Under the pieces are notes generated by a model. It was given only the letters and a program-made list of their open reading frames with translations. It did not search any database and was not told the DNA's origin. A program made the position numbers and the translations under genes. A stretch of DNA of 64,000 nucleotides from Sarocladium kiliense (taxonomy: Eukaryota > Ascomycota > Sordariomycetes > Hypocreales > Sarocladiaceae): NCBI GenBank assembly GCA_030734395.1, contig JAUZTG010000029.1, positions 5,704,001-5,768,000 of the forward strand, read 5' to 3'. Shown piece after piece: positions 1 through 10,011 of the stretch. Position 1 is the first letter of the stretch. Each line of letters begins with the position of its first letter.

Positions 1-1178
1 CTATCACGACGGGAGGCAGGGTCTTGTGCAGCAGGACCTTGTGCGCTAGTCTGGCCAGGGCCTGGGCTCACGCCGTCGCCGCCCATGAGCGACTTTCTCT
101 TCTTCGTCTTGTCGACAGTCATGAGAGTCTGCAGAAGAGTCTGCAATCCGCTGGACGACTTGAAGGCACTGATGTCCGTGTGTTCACCTTGTGGGTAGTC
201 AAGTCTTCGGTAGAGCTCCCTTCGGTCTTCGTTGAACTTCTCGCTGCGAGCCAGAATGCGCTTGATTTCGAGCAGCAGACTTTCTTCCTCCCGAGCCTCC
301 TCGTAAGATCTCGAAAGTGTGTTTGCGGCGTAGTCTTTGCGAAGTTTCTCCTGTTGTGGGTTGAAGTGTGCCATGAGCTCGTGGAGGGCGAACTCTGGTT
401 GGGTCATGTACTGAACGGGTTTCTGAATGGCCATCATCCGGGCCGCAATTTCATAGTACCGCGCCTTGAGGTCCTCCATTGTTCGAGTGCGGACGGTGGG
501 AACAATAGCCTTAGTTTCTTCCTCATTGTCGCCCGTAGCACCGTTCGTAGCAGGTGGTGACCAGTCGTAGCGATCCCAGATGAGGGGCCATCGAAGGTCG
601 AAATCGCGGACGAGTTCTATGAGATAATCTGTTTCCTCTCGCGTCCATTCCGCATTCTGAAGAGATTGCTGGTATTGCTCATCGGTGTAGTGAGGAACTG
701 GGACCTTGACGTTGAACTTAGCAAACGCCGAGTCCTCAATCTCCTCAGTCTTCACGCCCGGTTCCGCCTCGTTGTTTTCTTCGGTCTTTGTTACCCCATC
801 CTCACCCTCACTGCCATTCGTCTGCTGTTGCTGTCCATCCCCCTGCGCCGCTACTGTCTTCCTTCCCTCCTCTATCCTTCTCCAATGTCTGAGCACTAGT
901 CCTTTGTCGCCATCGTCTCTCGCAGAGTTGCGGAATGGCCGCATCTCCCATCTTGCAGCAGGCTTGCGACTTGCGAGGCGACGCTTCTTGAACTGCGTCA
1001 CCTCTGGCACTATGGCAATAGGGTTGTCGCCGCCAAGACTGTAGACCTCGCGCGCGAGACCCTTCAAATTCGGCCGAGGGGCGGCGATCCTGGCTTTCTT
1101 GTTTGGCCGTGCGCCACTGCTGCCGGTTGAGGCGCTGTCAGGAAGGTTGAGAACATCGCGAACGTCGGAGGAAGCCAT
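1..1178 (-). CDS. SWC4: SWR1/NuA4 complex subunit Swc4 (DMAP1 homologue), 3' end cut by window edge
   Basis: The minus-strand frame is open from the ATG at 1178 to the window edge without an intron, giving about 392 N-terminal residues. Swc4 (Eaf2, human DMAP1) is a nuclear subunit shared by the SWR1 complex, which installs H2A.Z, and the NuA4 histone acetyltransferase. The order of elements fits. Residues 1-75 are the conserved head with MASSDVRDVLNLP and NLKGLAREVYSLGGDN. An acidic, Gln-rich spacer follows at about 110-150. Residues 176-207 form a SANT/Myb-like unit with spaced tryptophans (EWTREETDYLIELVRDFDLR, then WPLIWDRYDW). A basic, helical stretch follows. The ATG is used because the family head begins there. 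It diverges from the p24 gene across about 510 bp. The C-terminal tail lies outside the window. Confidence 0.88.
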   Translation of the reverse strand, partial: MASSDVRDVLNLPDSASTGSSGARPNKKARIAAPRPNLKGLAREVYSLGGDNPIAIVPEVTQFKKRRLASRKPAARWEMRPFRNSARDDGDKGLVLRHWRRIEEGRKTVAAQGDGQQQQTNGSEGEDGVTKTEENNEAEPGVKTEEIEDSAFAKFNVKVPVPHYTDEQYQQSLQNAEWTREETDYLIELVRDFDLRWPLIWDRYDWSPPATNGATGDNEEETKAIVPTVRTRTMEDLKARYYEIAARMMAIQKPVQYMTQPEFALHELMAHFNPQQEKLRKDYAANTLSRSYEEAREEESLLLEIKRILARSEKFNEDRRELYRRLDYPQGEHTDISAFKSSSGLQTLLQTLMTVDKTKKRKSLMGGDGVSPGPGQTSAQGPAAQDPASRRD

Positions 1179-1692
1179 AGCGCTGGATGCTTGACGTTGT
1201 CGCGATGATTGGGGAGACGTAGGACAAGGTGAAATTAAGCCTGACGTCGTGCCAACAGCATATCCGGCGCGCTCCTGTCTCGTTTCAGACTTAATGTTCC
1301 TTTTTCCGATGACGCCGGACAGAGGAGCGATAAGTTAATGGTAGTCGTCGCGACAAGATGGTGGTTGAGGATGCTCCAGGGCTCAAAGTCGAAAGACGCG
1401 ACCGATTGTAATCGTAGAGTTCTAGGGGTGCTTATCAGCACGTGACTCCTCCCCTGAACGGGCGATTTTTCGAACGTGGCAGCTTCGCTCCAGGGCGACT
1501 AAGGTAGCCCCATCGCGACGACGACCAGCTTCCCATCCCTCTCCCCGACCAACGATCAACGCTTAGGGGCACAACTGATCAGACAATTCCCATCTCCGTC
1601 TGACAGTCCTTTCTCGAGTGCGCCCGTCAATTACATACACCCTGTGATTCGATTACCTAGACGGCCTCTTCCTGACGTCCTCCTCCGCCAAG
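1179..1692. promoter_or_regulatory. Divergent promoter between SWC4 and the p24 gene
   Basis: This 514-bp spacer separates two head-to-head genes, so it should hold both promoters. No TATA box or long ORF stands out. A pyrimidine-rich stretch precedes the p24 start. Confidence 0.5.
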
Positions 1693-2508
1693 ATGAGGTC
1701 CCTCATCCCCTTCCTCTCGCTCCTCTCCGTCGCGCACGCGCTCTTCTTCTACATCGACGGCTCCTCCACGAAATGCTTCTTCGAGGAGCTCCCCAAGGGA
1801 ACCCTCGTCGTGGGTCACTACTCTGGTGAAGAATGGGACGACCGGGCAGGGTCGTGGCAGCAGCACCAGGGTATTAATATCTTTATCTCCGTCGACGTAA
1901 GGCATCCTCCATACCTTGATTGTGCCATATGCGATCAATCCTAGATCAATTGTTGACTTCAATGACAGGAAATCTTCGACAATGATCACCGTGTCTTCAC
2001 CCAAAAGGGTTCCTCTTCCGGCAAATTTCACTTCTCAGCAGCTGAGTCTGGCGACCACAAGCTGTGCTTCACCCCGTCCTCGACCTCCGGACGCAGCGGC
2101 TGGCTCTCCGCGGGAAGCCCCAACGGAGGCATCCGTCTGACGCTAGATCTCGTCATCGGCGAGACCAACGAGATCGAGAGCACCGACAAGGATAAGCTTG
2201 AGACGATCAGCAACCGCGTCAAGGACCTAAACGCGAGACTGAATGATATTAAGAGGGAGCAGGTTTTCCAGCGTGTATGTATACCTCCCCTTCATCGTCC
2301 GCTATTCTTCTTCGATGATGTCTTGGACAAGACAACACAGACTAACACATTGAAATAGGAACGTGAGGCCGAATTCAGAGATCAGTCCGAAGCCACCAAC
2401 GGCCGTGTAATTCGCTGGATGCTTATCCAGCTCGCCGCCCTCGGCATTACCTGCGCCTGGCAGCTCTCCCACCTCCGATCCTTCTTCATCAAGCAAAAGC
2501 TCACATAA
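1693..2508 (+). CDS. p24 family (emp24/gp25L) cargo receptor, alpha (Erp1/5/6)-like
   Basis: Three exons, 1693-1896, 1969-2274 and 2359-2508, give 219 residues; both introns are GT-AG and phase 0. p24 proteins are type I membrane proteins that cycle in COPII and COPI vesicles between ER and Golgi and help sort GPI-anchored and other cargo. Visible parts are a signal peptide (about 1-17, ending in AHA), a lumenal GOLD domain, a juxtamembrane coiled coil (ETISNRVKDLNARLNDIKRE), and one membrane span near residue 190. The short cytosolic tail has a diphenylalanine (RSFF) and ends KQKLT. Lysines at -3 and -5 make a KxKxx COPI-retrieval signal. Length and tail match the alpha subfamily; which paralogue it is cannot be decided here. 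Confidence 0.9.
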
Positions 2509-3198
2509 GACTGCGGTTGGACATCATGAAAGTGGAAACAGGGTTCTGGCTAAGTGCATGTTACGTCAAAAGGATGAAGGCGCCGTAGCCTGCAGACAGG
2601 ATGGTCTGAACATATGGCCGGAGTTTCAGCGATGGGTATAGGGATTGGCTTAGGTGCGTTGTGCATAATCACATACGTGAGATCCTCTAGACCGAGGACA
2701 TAAGTCACATCTTCCTTGGCTTCAGGACATTGAACGAAATTGGCGAAGAAATGACATCTTCCATCGAAATTGCTTGATTACTACCGTTTGCTCCCCGTTC
2801 ACGATTTTAGCTGCCTCCCCACAATCCGTGACTCTCTATTCTCGATCCATCTCTTGCCACTTCCTTTTCGAACGCTCGCTTCTAAAAGTGAAACGCGTAT
2901 TATGAACATTGTCGTGATATGAGAACAAGGAGAAAACACAAGGAGACTTGACGATGACCAGACCAAAAACAACCCAAAGGTACCCCTCTCGATCGGTAGT
3001 TGCGCCGCGCTGCGCTACACGCATAAGAGGAGGCGGACAGTGATGTGATGAGGGAGACGGGGAAAGGAAATGTGCGTGAGAACCAGTGATGATGGGGAAC
3101 CCGGCCAAGAACCTGACACCTGTACCCGCCAAAAAGAGGAAATATGTCAAGTATGTCGTGAGGGAAATGATAAGAGCGATGTCCGGTTGAGGAAGTTG
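2509..3198. other. Convergent 3' spacer
   Basis: About 690 bp between the end of the p24 gene and the ORF behind casein kinase I. It should hold the 3' UTRs of the two convergent genes. I see no gene in it. Confidence 0.5.
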
Positions 3199-3546
3199 TC
3201 AGACGTGAACGACCTGCGAGTTGCCGTGTAACTGCGCATTGTGAGGCCGAGGCGTCTCGAAGCTTCGTCTCTGTCGGCGTCTTTCGGTTGATTGCTTCCT
3301 CCGCTGCAAGTCCAAAAGTTCTTGTTGTTTGAGAAGCTGCCGACGTGCGCGTTCGAGATTGAGACGCTCTTGTTCAAGGGCTTTCTCACGCATGAGAAGC
3401 TGGTTCTCCCGCCAGAGTGCCGCTCTGATAGCATCAGACTGCAAGCTGGGCTCGGGTCGGTCCGCAAGGGAGACCCGCCGGCAAGATTTCGTTCTCCGAC
3501 CAAAGCAGGTCAAAGAGAAACAGTCCAGAATACTAATCGGAGGCAT
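3199..3546 (-). CDS. In-frame 115-codon coiled-coil ORF abutting the casein kinase I stop (possible C-terminal extension or second cistron)
   Basis: Directly after the kinase stop (TAG, 3549-3547) and in the same frame comes ATG (3546-3544), then 115 sense codons and TGA. The predicted peptide is not random-looking. A short Cys-containing head (ILDCFSLTCFGRR) leads to a Leu/Gln/Glu/Arg-rich stretch with leucines at heptad spacing (LMREKALEQERLNLERAR, then LLKQQELLDLQRRK), which predicts a helical coiled coil. A basic tail closes it. It could be reached by readthrough of the amber codon, by reinitiation at TAGATG, or by splicing: a phase-compatible GT-AG pair of 42 nt would remove the stop, although its donor (GTTTAT) is weak. 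I do not recognise the peptide. It may also be chance ORF in the 3' UTR. Confidence 0.35.
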   Translation of the reverse strand: MPPISILDCFSLTCFGRRTKSCRRVSLADRPEPSLQSDAIRAALWRENQLLMREKALEQERLNLERARRQLLKQQELLDLQRRKQSTERRRQRRSFETPRPHNAQLHGNSQVVHV

Positions 3547-5017
3547 CTAGCCGCAGCAGAGCGTCTTCATAAACTTCTGGAAGCCGCTCGGCTGGGGCTC
3601 GGCGGGTTGGGTGTTAGGCTGGGCCTGGGGGCTCATGTGGGCTTGCTGCTGGGGTCCCCTCTGCTGCGGGAGGTTCTGAGCGCTGTTCTGGAATTGGGCC
3701 TGGGTTGAGCCAGTCGGGGTTGCCATATCGCGGAGACCCCCCACTCCGCTGCCCCGGTGCGGCGAGAGGGCGCCGGGGGCGTTTTGCCGATCTCTCTGCT
3801 TGCCCATCTGCTTGATCGGTGACGGAGGGGGGGGTTGTGCGGCGTTTAAACGGCCGACCGTAAGGTTTTGTGCTTGTTGGTGAGAGGTAGTATTCCCTGG
3901 ACGGTGACCGCTGTGAAGTTCCATCTGCGAGGGACCGGGCCGAGAGTTCGGGTTGTGTAAATACGCGTTGCTGTGGCCCTTGCTGTCCCACCCCTTTCCC
4001 GAATCCTTCGAAACCTTCATCCAATCGTACTCGCCATCTTCGATCTCGCCTGAGTTCTTGAGGGCCTGCGTGAACAGTTCCCGCAGGTAGTCGTAGTCAG
4101 GAGTATCCTCGAAGCCGAGATTTCGCACGTAAGTGAGGTACTTGGAGAACTCCTCAGGGAAGCCCTCACACAAGTCCTTAATGACAGTGGTCTGCTTCTT
4201 CTCGCCAATCTTCTCGTACTTCTGCTTGTTTGTCGCCGCCTTCAGACCCTGCCACGGCAAGCCGCCACGGAGGAAGTACATGAAGACGTGGCCGAGGGCC
4301 TCAAGATCGTCACGGCGTGACTGCTCACGGCCAAGATGAGTGTTGATGGACATGTAACGGGCAGTCCCGGAGAGTGACTTGCGCTCCCGGTATGGGATGT
4401 GCTGCTTGGTCTTGGGGTCGCGGTACTGCTTGGCCATGCCGAAATCGACGACGTGGATAACATTAGAGGCCTTTGTCCCTGGGCGGCCGATGAGGAAGTT
4501 ATCAGGCTTGATGTCTCGGTAAATGAGGTTCTTCTCGTGAATGGTCTGAACACGAGAAAGCATCTGCTTCGCAACCATGACGACGGTCTTGATGGAGAAC
4601 CTACGACCACAATGGTCAAACAGGTCTTCCAGGGAAGGTCCAAGGAGGTCGATCACGAGGATATTGTGTAGCCCTTCCTGGCCGAAGTAGTAGACATTTG
4701 GAATGCCAGCTATAAAACGTGAGCAGAGGATCGTGTGGGTAGATCATGGGGTCGAATGCTTACGGCAGCCAACCAAGATCTTGTAGGTGCGGTATTCGTC
4801 ACGCAGTTGGGGAGCATCGCTCTTGCGGGGTTCCTGCGGACAATCAGCCGAAGCTTTGACGAAATCAGCATTGAGAATTTGGACATACGAATTTGATAGC
4901 GACGTTTTGGTTATTGAGCAAGTTCGTGCCCTCAAAGATGACGCCGAAAGAACCCTCGCCGATCTTTTTGCCAACTCTGTAGTGGACGCCCACTACGTTG
5001 GATGATGATGAAGCCAT
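3547..5017 (-). CDS. Casein kinase I, plasma-membrane (YCK1/2, CkiA) type
   Basis: Three exons on the minus strand, 5017-4889, 4833-4764 and 4709-3547, give 453 residues. CK1 is a Ser/Thr kinase; the YCK type is tethered to the plasma membrane by C-terminal palmitoylation and acts in endocytosis, nutrient sensing and morphogenesis. The kinase core shows the glycine loop GEGSFG (20-25), Lys42 in NVAIKF, the catalytic loop YRDIKPDNF (Asp132), DFG (Asp155) and the CK1 signature around [15 protein letters not shown]. The stretch [16 protein letters not shown] is typical of the YCK branch. After residue 300 the protein is Gln/Pro-rich and disordered, and it ends TLCCG, a likely palmitoylation site. 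A 5' UTR intron is likely (separate entry). The stop is followed at once by another in-frame ORF. Confidence 0.93.
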
Positions 5018-5186
5018 TGTATGGGGATTGAGAGGTTCGCAGACGGAGGATGCGGTGTGATCGAAAGGAACGGAGGTGGGTGCGTGGTCAGGTACGGTCC
5101 CCTACCATGCGAAGGTCATGCGATTTAGCAGCAAGTGCCCAAAGGCTGGTAAGTTGGACAGAGTTGTGTTTTGACGTTGTCAATAA

Positions 5187-5860
5187 CTGCTAAGAAGGAA
5201 GAACAATGGTCAGCGGCATGAAACTAATTGGAATCACTGTAGAGAAAGAGGCGATAGAAAGTTCAAGCCGACACTGGGGAAATGTCGTCCGAGTCAGGGA
5301 AGGGTTTTGAGGGGGTCATGGCCCAGCGTACAAAGTTGACCTTGAGGGGGAGCTAATTTAGGGAGGTAACGGAGGCACCGTCAGATTCGGGAACCGCCAC
5401 AGGATGGCCGTGGAGGGACTTGCGGCGGTAGGGTCGATGCCGGGTGATGTTGAAGGGTGAAGAGCAGAAAGTGAAGGGGACGGAATGGTGCAGTGCTTTG
5501 CAGGTGTGTTTGGGTGTTGCTTGCCCAGTCACTGCCTTGGTGAGGCTGATTCGCAGGGCAGCTGTGAGCCATGAGGGTAGGGGAGGGTATAGGGGCAAGC
5601 AGATTGTAATCCAGCCAGAACAGCGTAGCAGATGAGGCAATGAGCAGCTCCGAGCTTGCGAGGCCCATCTGAGCCATCGTAACAGGGCCAAGACAGGGCG
5701 CAGTGCACTCGAATGCCTTTGGGATGCACCGCGAGCTTCTTGAGGTGTGCTGGCTGCACAGCCCTGCGCTGCCTGACGACGCTCTCTGGCAACAGGCCCG
5801 ATCCCCAACCCATTCAGGGATTTGAAGAATTGTGTCGCGGAAAAGCACAAAGACACTCAC
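5187..5860 (-). other. Probable 5' UTR intron of casein kinase I
   Basis: Upstream of the kinase ATG the minus strand carries a good donor (cag then GTGAGTGTC, intron from 5860). Near 5190 is a strong acceptor with a CTGAC branch-like sequence, a T-rich tract and TTAG/CAG. Spliced, this removes about 670 nt of leader and puts the transcription start beyond 5.86 kb. This is read from splice signals only. Confidence 0.45.
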
Positions 5861-8307
5861 CACTGCAATCAATCGATGTCGAGTCAAATCGGTCGTCGAA
5901 TTTTATCGTCTGGGGATGCCGTCGTCCGAAATGGGGGTCGGCAGTCGGTCGGGGAAGAGAGCTCGGGTTTTCTTGCTGAGTCTGGAAGACGGTGCTCCCA
6001 GAACTGGCCCTGTCGAGAGTCACAGTCACTGCAGGCAGTGAGGTTGCAGGAGCTGGATCCGGACGACGGAGGGGGAGGGAGTTGGGGATGAGGTGAAGGA
6101 GAAGGAGGCGAGCGAGAGGAAGAATGGGAAGTCAGGCTCAGACACAGAGAAGGACGGTAGAAGCAGAAGCCACCTGGGGCTGGGGCATACTGTGCATGGA
6201 TGGGTGGCAGTAGGCACGGGCGCCTAAGGTGCAGAGGTATAGTGCCTGGAGAGGCGCTATGCAGATGATTAGAAGCCCCATCTGCCAATCACAGGCCTTC
6301 ACATGCCCCCTAAATGTTGGTTCGAGGGCCGCTACAGAGGGAATCGACATAGCTACTAGCCTCTGGGAAAGCACCTTGCTTCCATAGTTTACAGGGCATC
6401 AGTGCAGTGGTCTCATTCTCCGTCGTCACTCCCAAAAACCCTCGCTTGACCCCCGTGTCTCTCATTTCCCTCCAAGAGCTCAGACCAAGCACAATTAATT
6501 CCCTGGCCCTGGAGTCCGCCGAATCTCCATCCCGCCTCGAGCAGTATCCTCGTTCTCAACAGACGAGGCGCGCGACGTGTCAACCACTCATTCTTGCCAG
6601 TTAGTCTCTGTAGCCTCCCGCTGAAGCCTGAGGAGCGACTTTGACCGCGTCTTCACCGCCGAGTCAGCTCTGCCGCCAAACATCCCGCCGCCTCTGCACG
6701 ATGCAACTCCTGCAGCCCACAAGCATGCCGCCCCGTCCCTTGTCGAGCAATCCTGTTATCCACCGTGGGGCTCTCACGAGTCGTGGACCTATCACGGGGG
6801 CAGATACCAGGCACCACGAACCACTGGACCAAGCCTAGTCTTCGCGCTGTTGCGGCTGTTCCTGGCTTCTCTCTTGGGCAAAGCTCGTTTTCTGCTTCTG
6901 CCCGTAATACCCTGTCCCGCGGTCCGATCGACCCCCCGGCCTCGTCCGTCACCCAACAAACCATCGGCCCTGGGCACAAGATGAAGCGGTGCATTCGATT
7001 ATCCAGCGAAGACACAAGTGACTATTGATGGGCCAAAAACCTATTAGCTTGCTTGTCTGATATGTCTGAGACATTGTCGACCATAAGGAAATGCATGTTG
7101 GCCCCTCAACAACCACACTACGACGAGAGCACAGGTATGCGATCTGAGGAGCCTGACCTCAGAAGGGATAGTTGATCGCCACCTTTCACAGTTTAGACCC
7201 AAGTCCTCCAACGGCGTCCCAGAGTCCAGAACTAGGGCCGAGACTGGCTTGTCAGTGCTAGGCTAGCGAATCTTGGCCTCGAGATCCTAATTTGACCAGT
7301 CAATGCCTCTTTGACAGGGCGCACTCAGTTCCGGCAATCAAAGGATACTCAGTCTGTCTGTGGACAGTACAAGCAGAGACCTGAATGATCGCATCGCTCA
7401 AGCGGCAGGGTCGGCGCTGCACCGAGGTTTGTGCTTGGTGCATCAACTCCCTCTATGAACACACTTGTTGTAAGGTGCCTGCCAAGGGCCAGGCCGCCAT
7501 CCTTACTCAGCGAGAGCGCTTCAACGAACAAGCGGCTCGAGACCCGGGCTGTACTCACCGCCCCGGACCCCCGCCTCAGTCACCATCTGCACATGCAAAG
7601 TCTGTATTCGGACCCCAACCGATACAACTCGTACAATATACTGACGCGTGTCTGAGATTCGCAGTCAGTGTTCGGCAAGGCCACCTCCCGCAGGACCTCC
7701 TGACCAAAGTATGCACATTGTGAGTTCACACACCTGACTTGCATTGGCGCCAGAAGTTTATCCATTGATTCTCCGGTCCTAAACCCGACATGCCCCGATG
7801 GAATGAAACGCTGCTCAAATCTGGTCGCATCTCACATGGAAGCTACCCTGGAACACGCAATATATACCAAGCCGTAGCGAGCATGATTCGATATTGCGCC
7901 TCTTGGAGGACACTGTTGCGGGAATGCACCCGGAGTTAAGGAAACATGGTGCATGTCGGCTCGTAGAACTACCGATGGATAAAAGCCGAAGGATAAATAT
8001 GGAAGTCGTGACGACAGACAGTGTGCTATATGAAAAAGGGTTGGCACACACGTTGACAAGATACAGATGGTCCTGATTACCAATCGAGGATGGGAGACTA
8101 TGCGTGTGCTTAAGGAGAGGCACAAGCTATGATAGGACAATGTGCAGGATTATACCCCGCTGATAGCTCCAGAAGCCCATCTTTGGACTAGGCAGCCAGA
8201 GGGGTAGCTTTCCTCGGACTGAAAGAGGGGATAGTCAACATCATCCATGGAGTTTCAAAGGTCCGGAGGGGGACCGATATCTCCACCTGTCGAAGACGTC
8301 AGAGCTG
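5861..8307. other. Long spacer between casein kinase I and the aldo/keto reductase
   Basis: The remaining roughly 2.4 kb should carry the distal 5' leader and promoter of the kinase and the promoter of the reductase. Open frames of 60-130 codons occur on both strands, but none shows a domain, consistent composition or plausible splice structure. I call no gene here. Confidence 0.45.
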
Positions 8308-8314
8308 TATAAAA
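8308..8314 (+). promoter_or_regulatory. TATA box of the aldo/keto reductase gene
   Basis: TATAAAA lies 85 bp upstream of the ATG, a normal distance for a short fungal leader. Confidence 0.6.
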
Positions 8315-8398
8315 GACACCGCTGCGGCATATAGCCACCCGACTGGTCTCCACGTCTCTCATTGTCAACTGAGCATACCTCATCTACAAGTCGCCAAC

Positions 8399-9540
8399 AT
8401 GCCTAAGCCCGAGAACACCCCGGAAATGCAGTACCGCTTCCTCGGAAGGTCTGGTCTTCAAGTCTCTGCTATCAGTCTCGGAGGGTGGCTCACCTATGGT
8501 GGCCATGTGGACAGAGGTGGGTTTTTGAGAATTGAGCTTCAGGAACTGAAATTAACTCTGAAATAGAGGGCACTTTCAAGTGTATGGAGGCCGCGTACGA
8601 ATGTGGCGTTAACTTCTTTGACTGCGCTGAGGCATACGCAAAGGGCGAGTCTGAGATTGTCATGGGTGAGGCCATCAAGAAGTTTGGCTGGAAGCGCAAC
8701 GACCTTGTCATCTCTACTAAGGTAAGTCTCACAGTAATTCCTAACGCAAGAGCATGAGGCTAATTCGTGCAGATTTACTGGGGTGGAGCTTTTGGCGACA
8801 ACCCGGTGAACAATAAGGGTCTGTCCCGCAAGCACGTCATCGAGGGCATGAACGCTTGCCTCAAGCGCCTTGACCTAGAATACGTTGACCTCATCTACGC
8901 CCACCGCCCTGACCGTCAGACACCCATCGAGGAGACGGTTCGTGCCTTTAACCACCTGATCGACACCGGAAAGGCTTTCTACTGGGGCACATCGGAATGG
9001 AGCGCGCCCGAGATCTCGGAGGCATGGCGTATTGCTGATAAGCTTGGACTCATCGGCCCCGTCATGGAGCAGCCTTCGTACAGCATGCTGGTCCGTGAGA
9101 AGGTCGAGTCTGAATTTGCGCACCTCTACCGTGAGCACGGCACCGGTCTCACCGTCTTCTCTCCTATGCGCCAGGGCATCCTCTCCGGCAAGTACAAGAA
9201 CGGTATTCCCGACGACTCGCGGTTTGCACAGACCAGCATCGACTTCGTCAACGGATGGTGGAAGCGTACGGACAAGTCTACATGGGAAGGCATCATTCAG
9301 CAGGTCAACAAGCTGGAGCCGATTGCAGAGAAGCTGGGATGTAAGCAGAGCCAGCTGGCGCTTGCTTGGGTGCTGAAGAACGAGAATGTCAGCTCGGCCA
9401 TCATGGGAGCCAGCAGCGCCGAGCAGGTGTATGAGAACGTGGCAGCGGTGGGTGTTGTTGAGAAGTTGACGCCGGAGATCATTAAGGAGATTGATGATAT
9501 TCTGGAGAACAAGCCTCCGGAGCTTGTGCTACGTTACTAG
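8399..9540 (+). CDS. Aldo/keto reductase, potassium-channel beta-subunit-like (AKR6-type)
   Basis: Three exons, 8399-8516, 8567-8721 and 8773-9540, give 346 residues. These TIM-barrel enzymes reduce aldehydes and ketones with NADPH; the AKR6 branch includes the channel beta subunits, and fungal members are soluble reductases of unsettled substrate. The opening YRFLGRSGLQVSAISLGGW is the family head. The catalytic set is visible as Asp58 and Tyr63 (NFFDCAEAY), Lys91 (ISTK) and His135 (YAHRPD). Animal channel beta subunits carry Asn at the last position, so the His points to an ordinary reductase. The NADPH site lies around EKLGCKQSQLALAWVLKN and the SSAIMGASS loop. The window shows no pathway partner for it. 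Confidence 0.92.
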
Positions 9541-10011
9541 ACGTCTGTGTGAGGTAGTGTGTGTATCTATATGAGAAAATAAGGTCCTGTTTGGGGGTCT
9601 GAAATATAAGACGATATCAGTCGCCTATATCTACTACTTTGTCATCAGCATGCATGCAGCAAAGATTGGTATAAACAAGTCCCAGGACCCATTAGTTGCA
9701 TTGGAGTTTCCATGCATATACTAGCCTCGTACCCCTCGGTCCGGCCGAGGGGAATGACACGGACTTGTACACAGTGAACCTCGACGATCCGTCTAACCCA
9801 CTAACTCACTTCTCACCTACATCAGCATCAGAAAATCGAACCGCCTTAATCCCCATCCCTAAATGTCATGAAGTTGACCCTGGGATACCTTCTCCCGTCT
9901 AGCATTGCACCTACGGCAAGACAATTGTTTGTCGCGCAAGTATACGGGTCTGGCGACGTTATCGGCAAAAGCTTCCACTCAACCGCTAAAAGAAGAGGGC
10001 CAGCAGAGAAG
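9541..10011. other. Spacer and NMO promoter region
   Basis: About 470 bp between the reductase stop and the favoured NMO start. It contains the NMO promoter. An in-frame upstream ATG at 9868 could add 48 residues to that protein. Confidence 0.4.

Noticed and set aside
5353..5887. Two overlapping 167-168-codon frames upstream of casein kinase I
   Set aside because: They overlap in different frames, start at or inside the probable 5' UTR intron and show no domain or coding periodicity.
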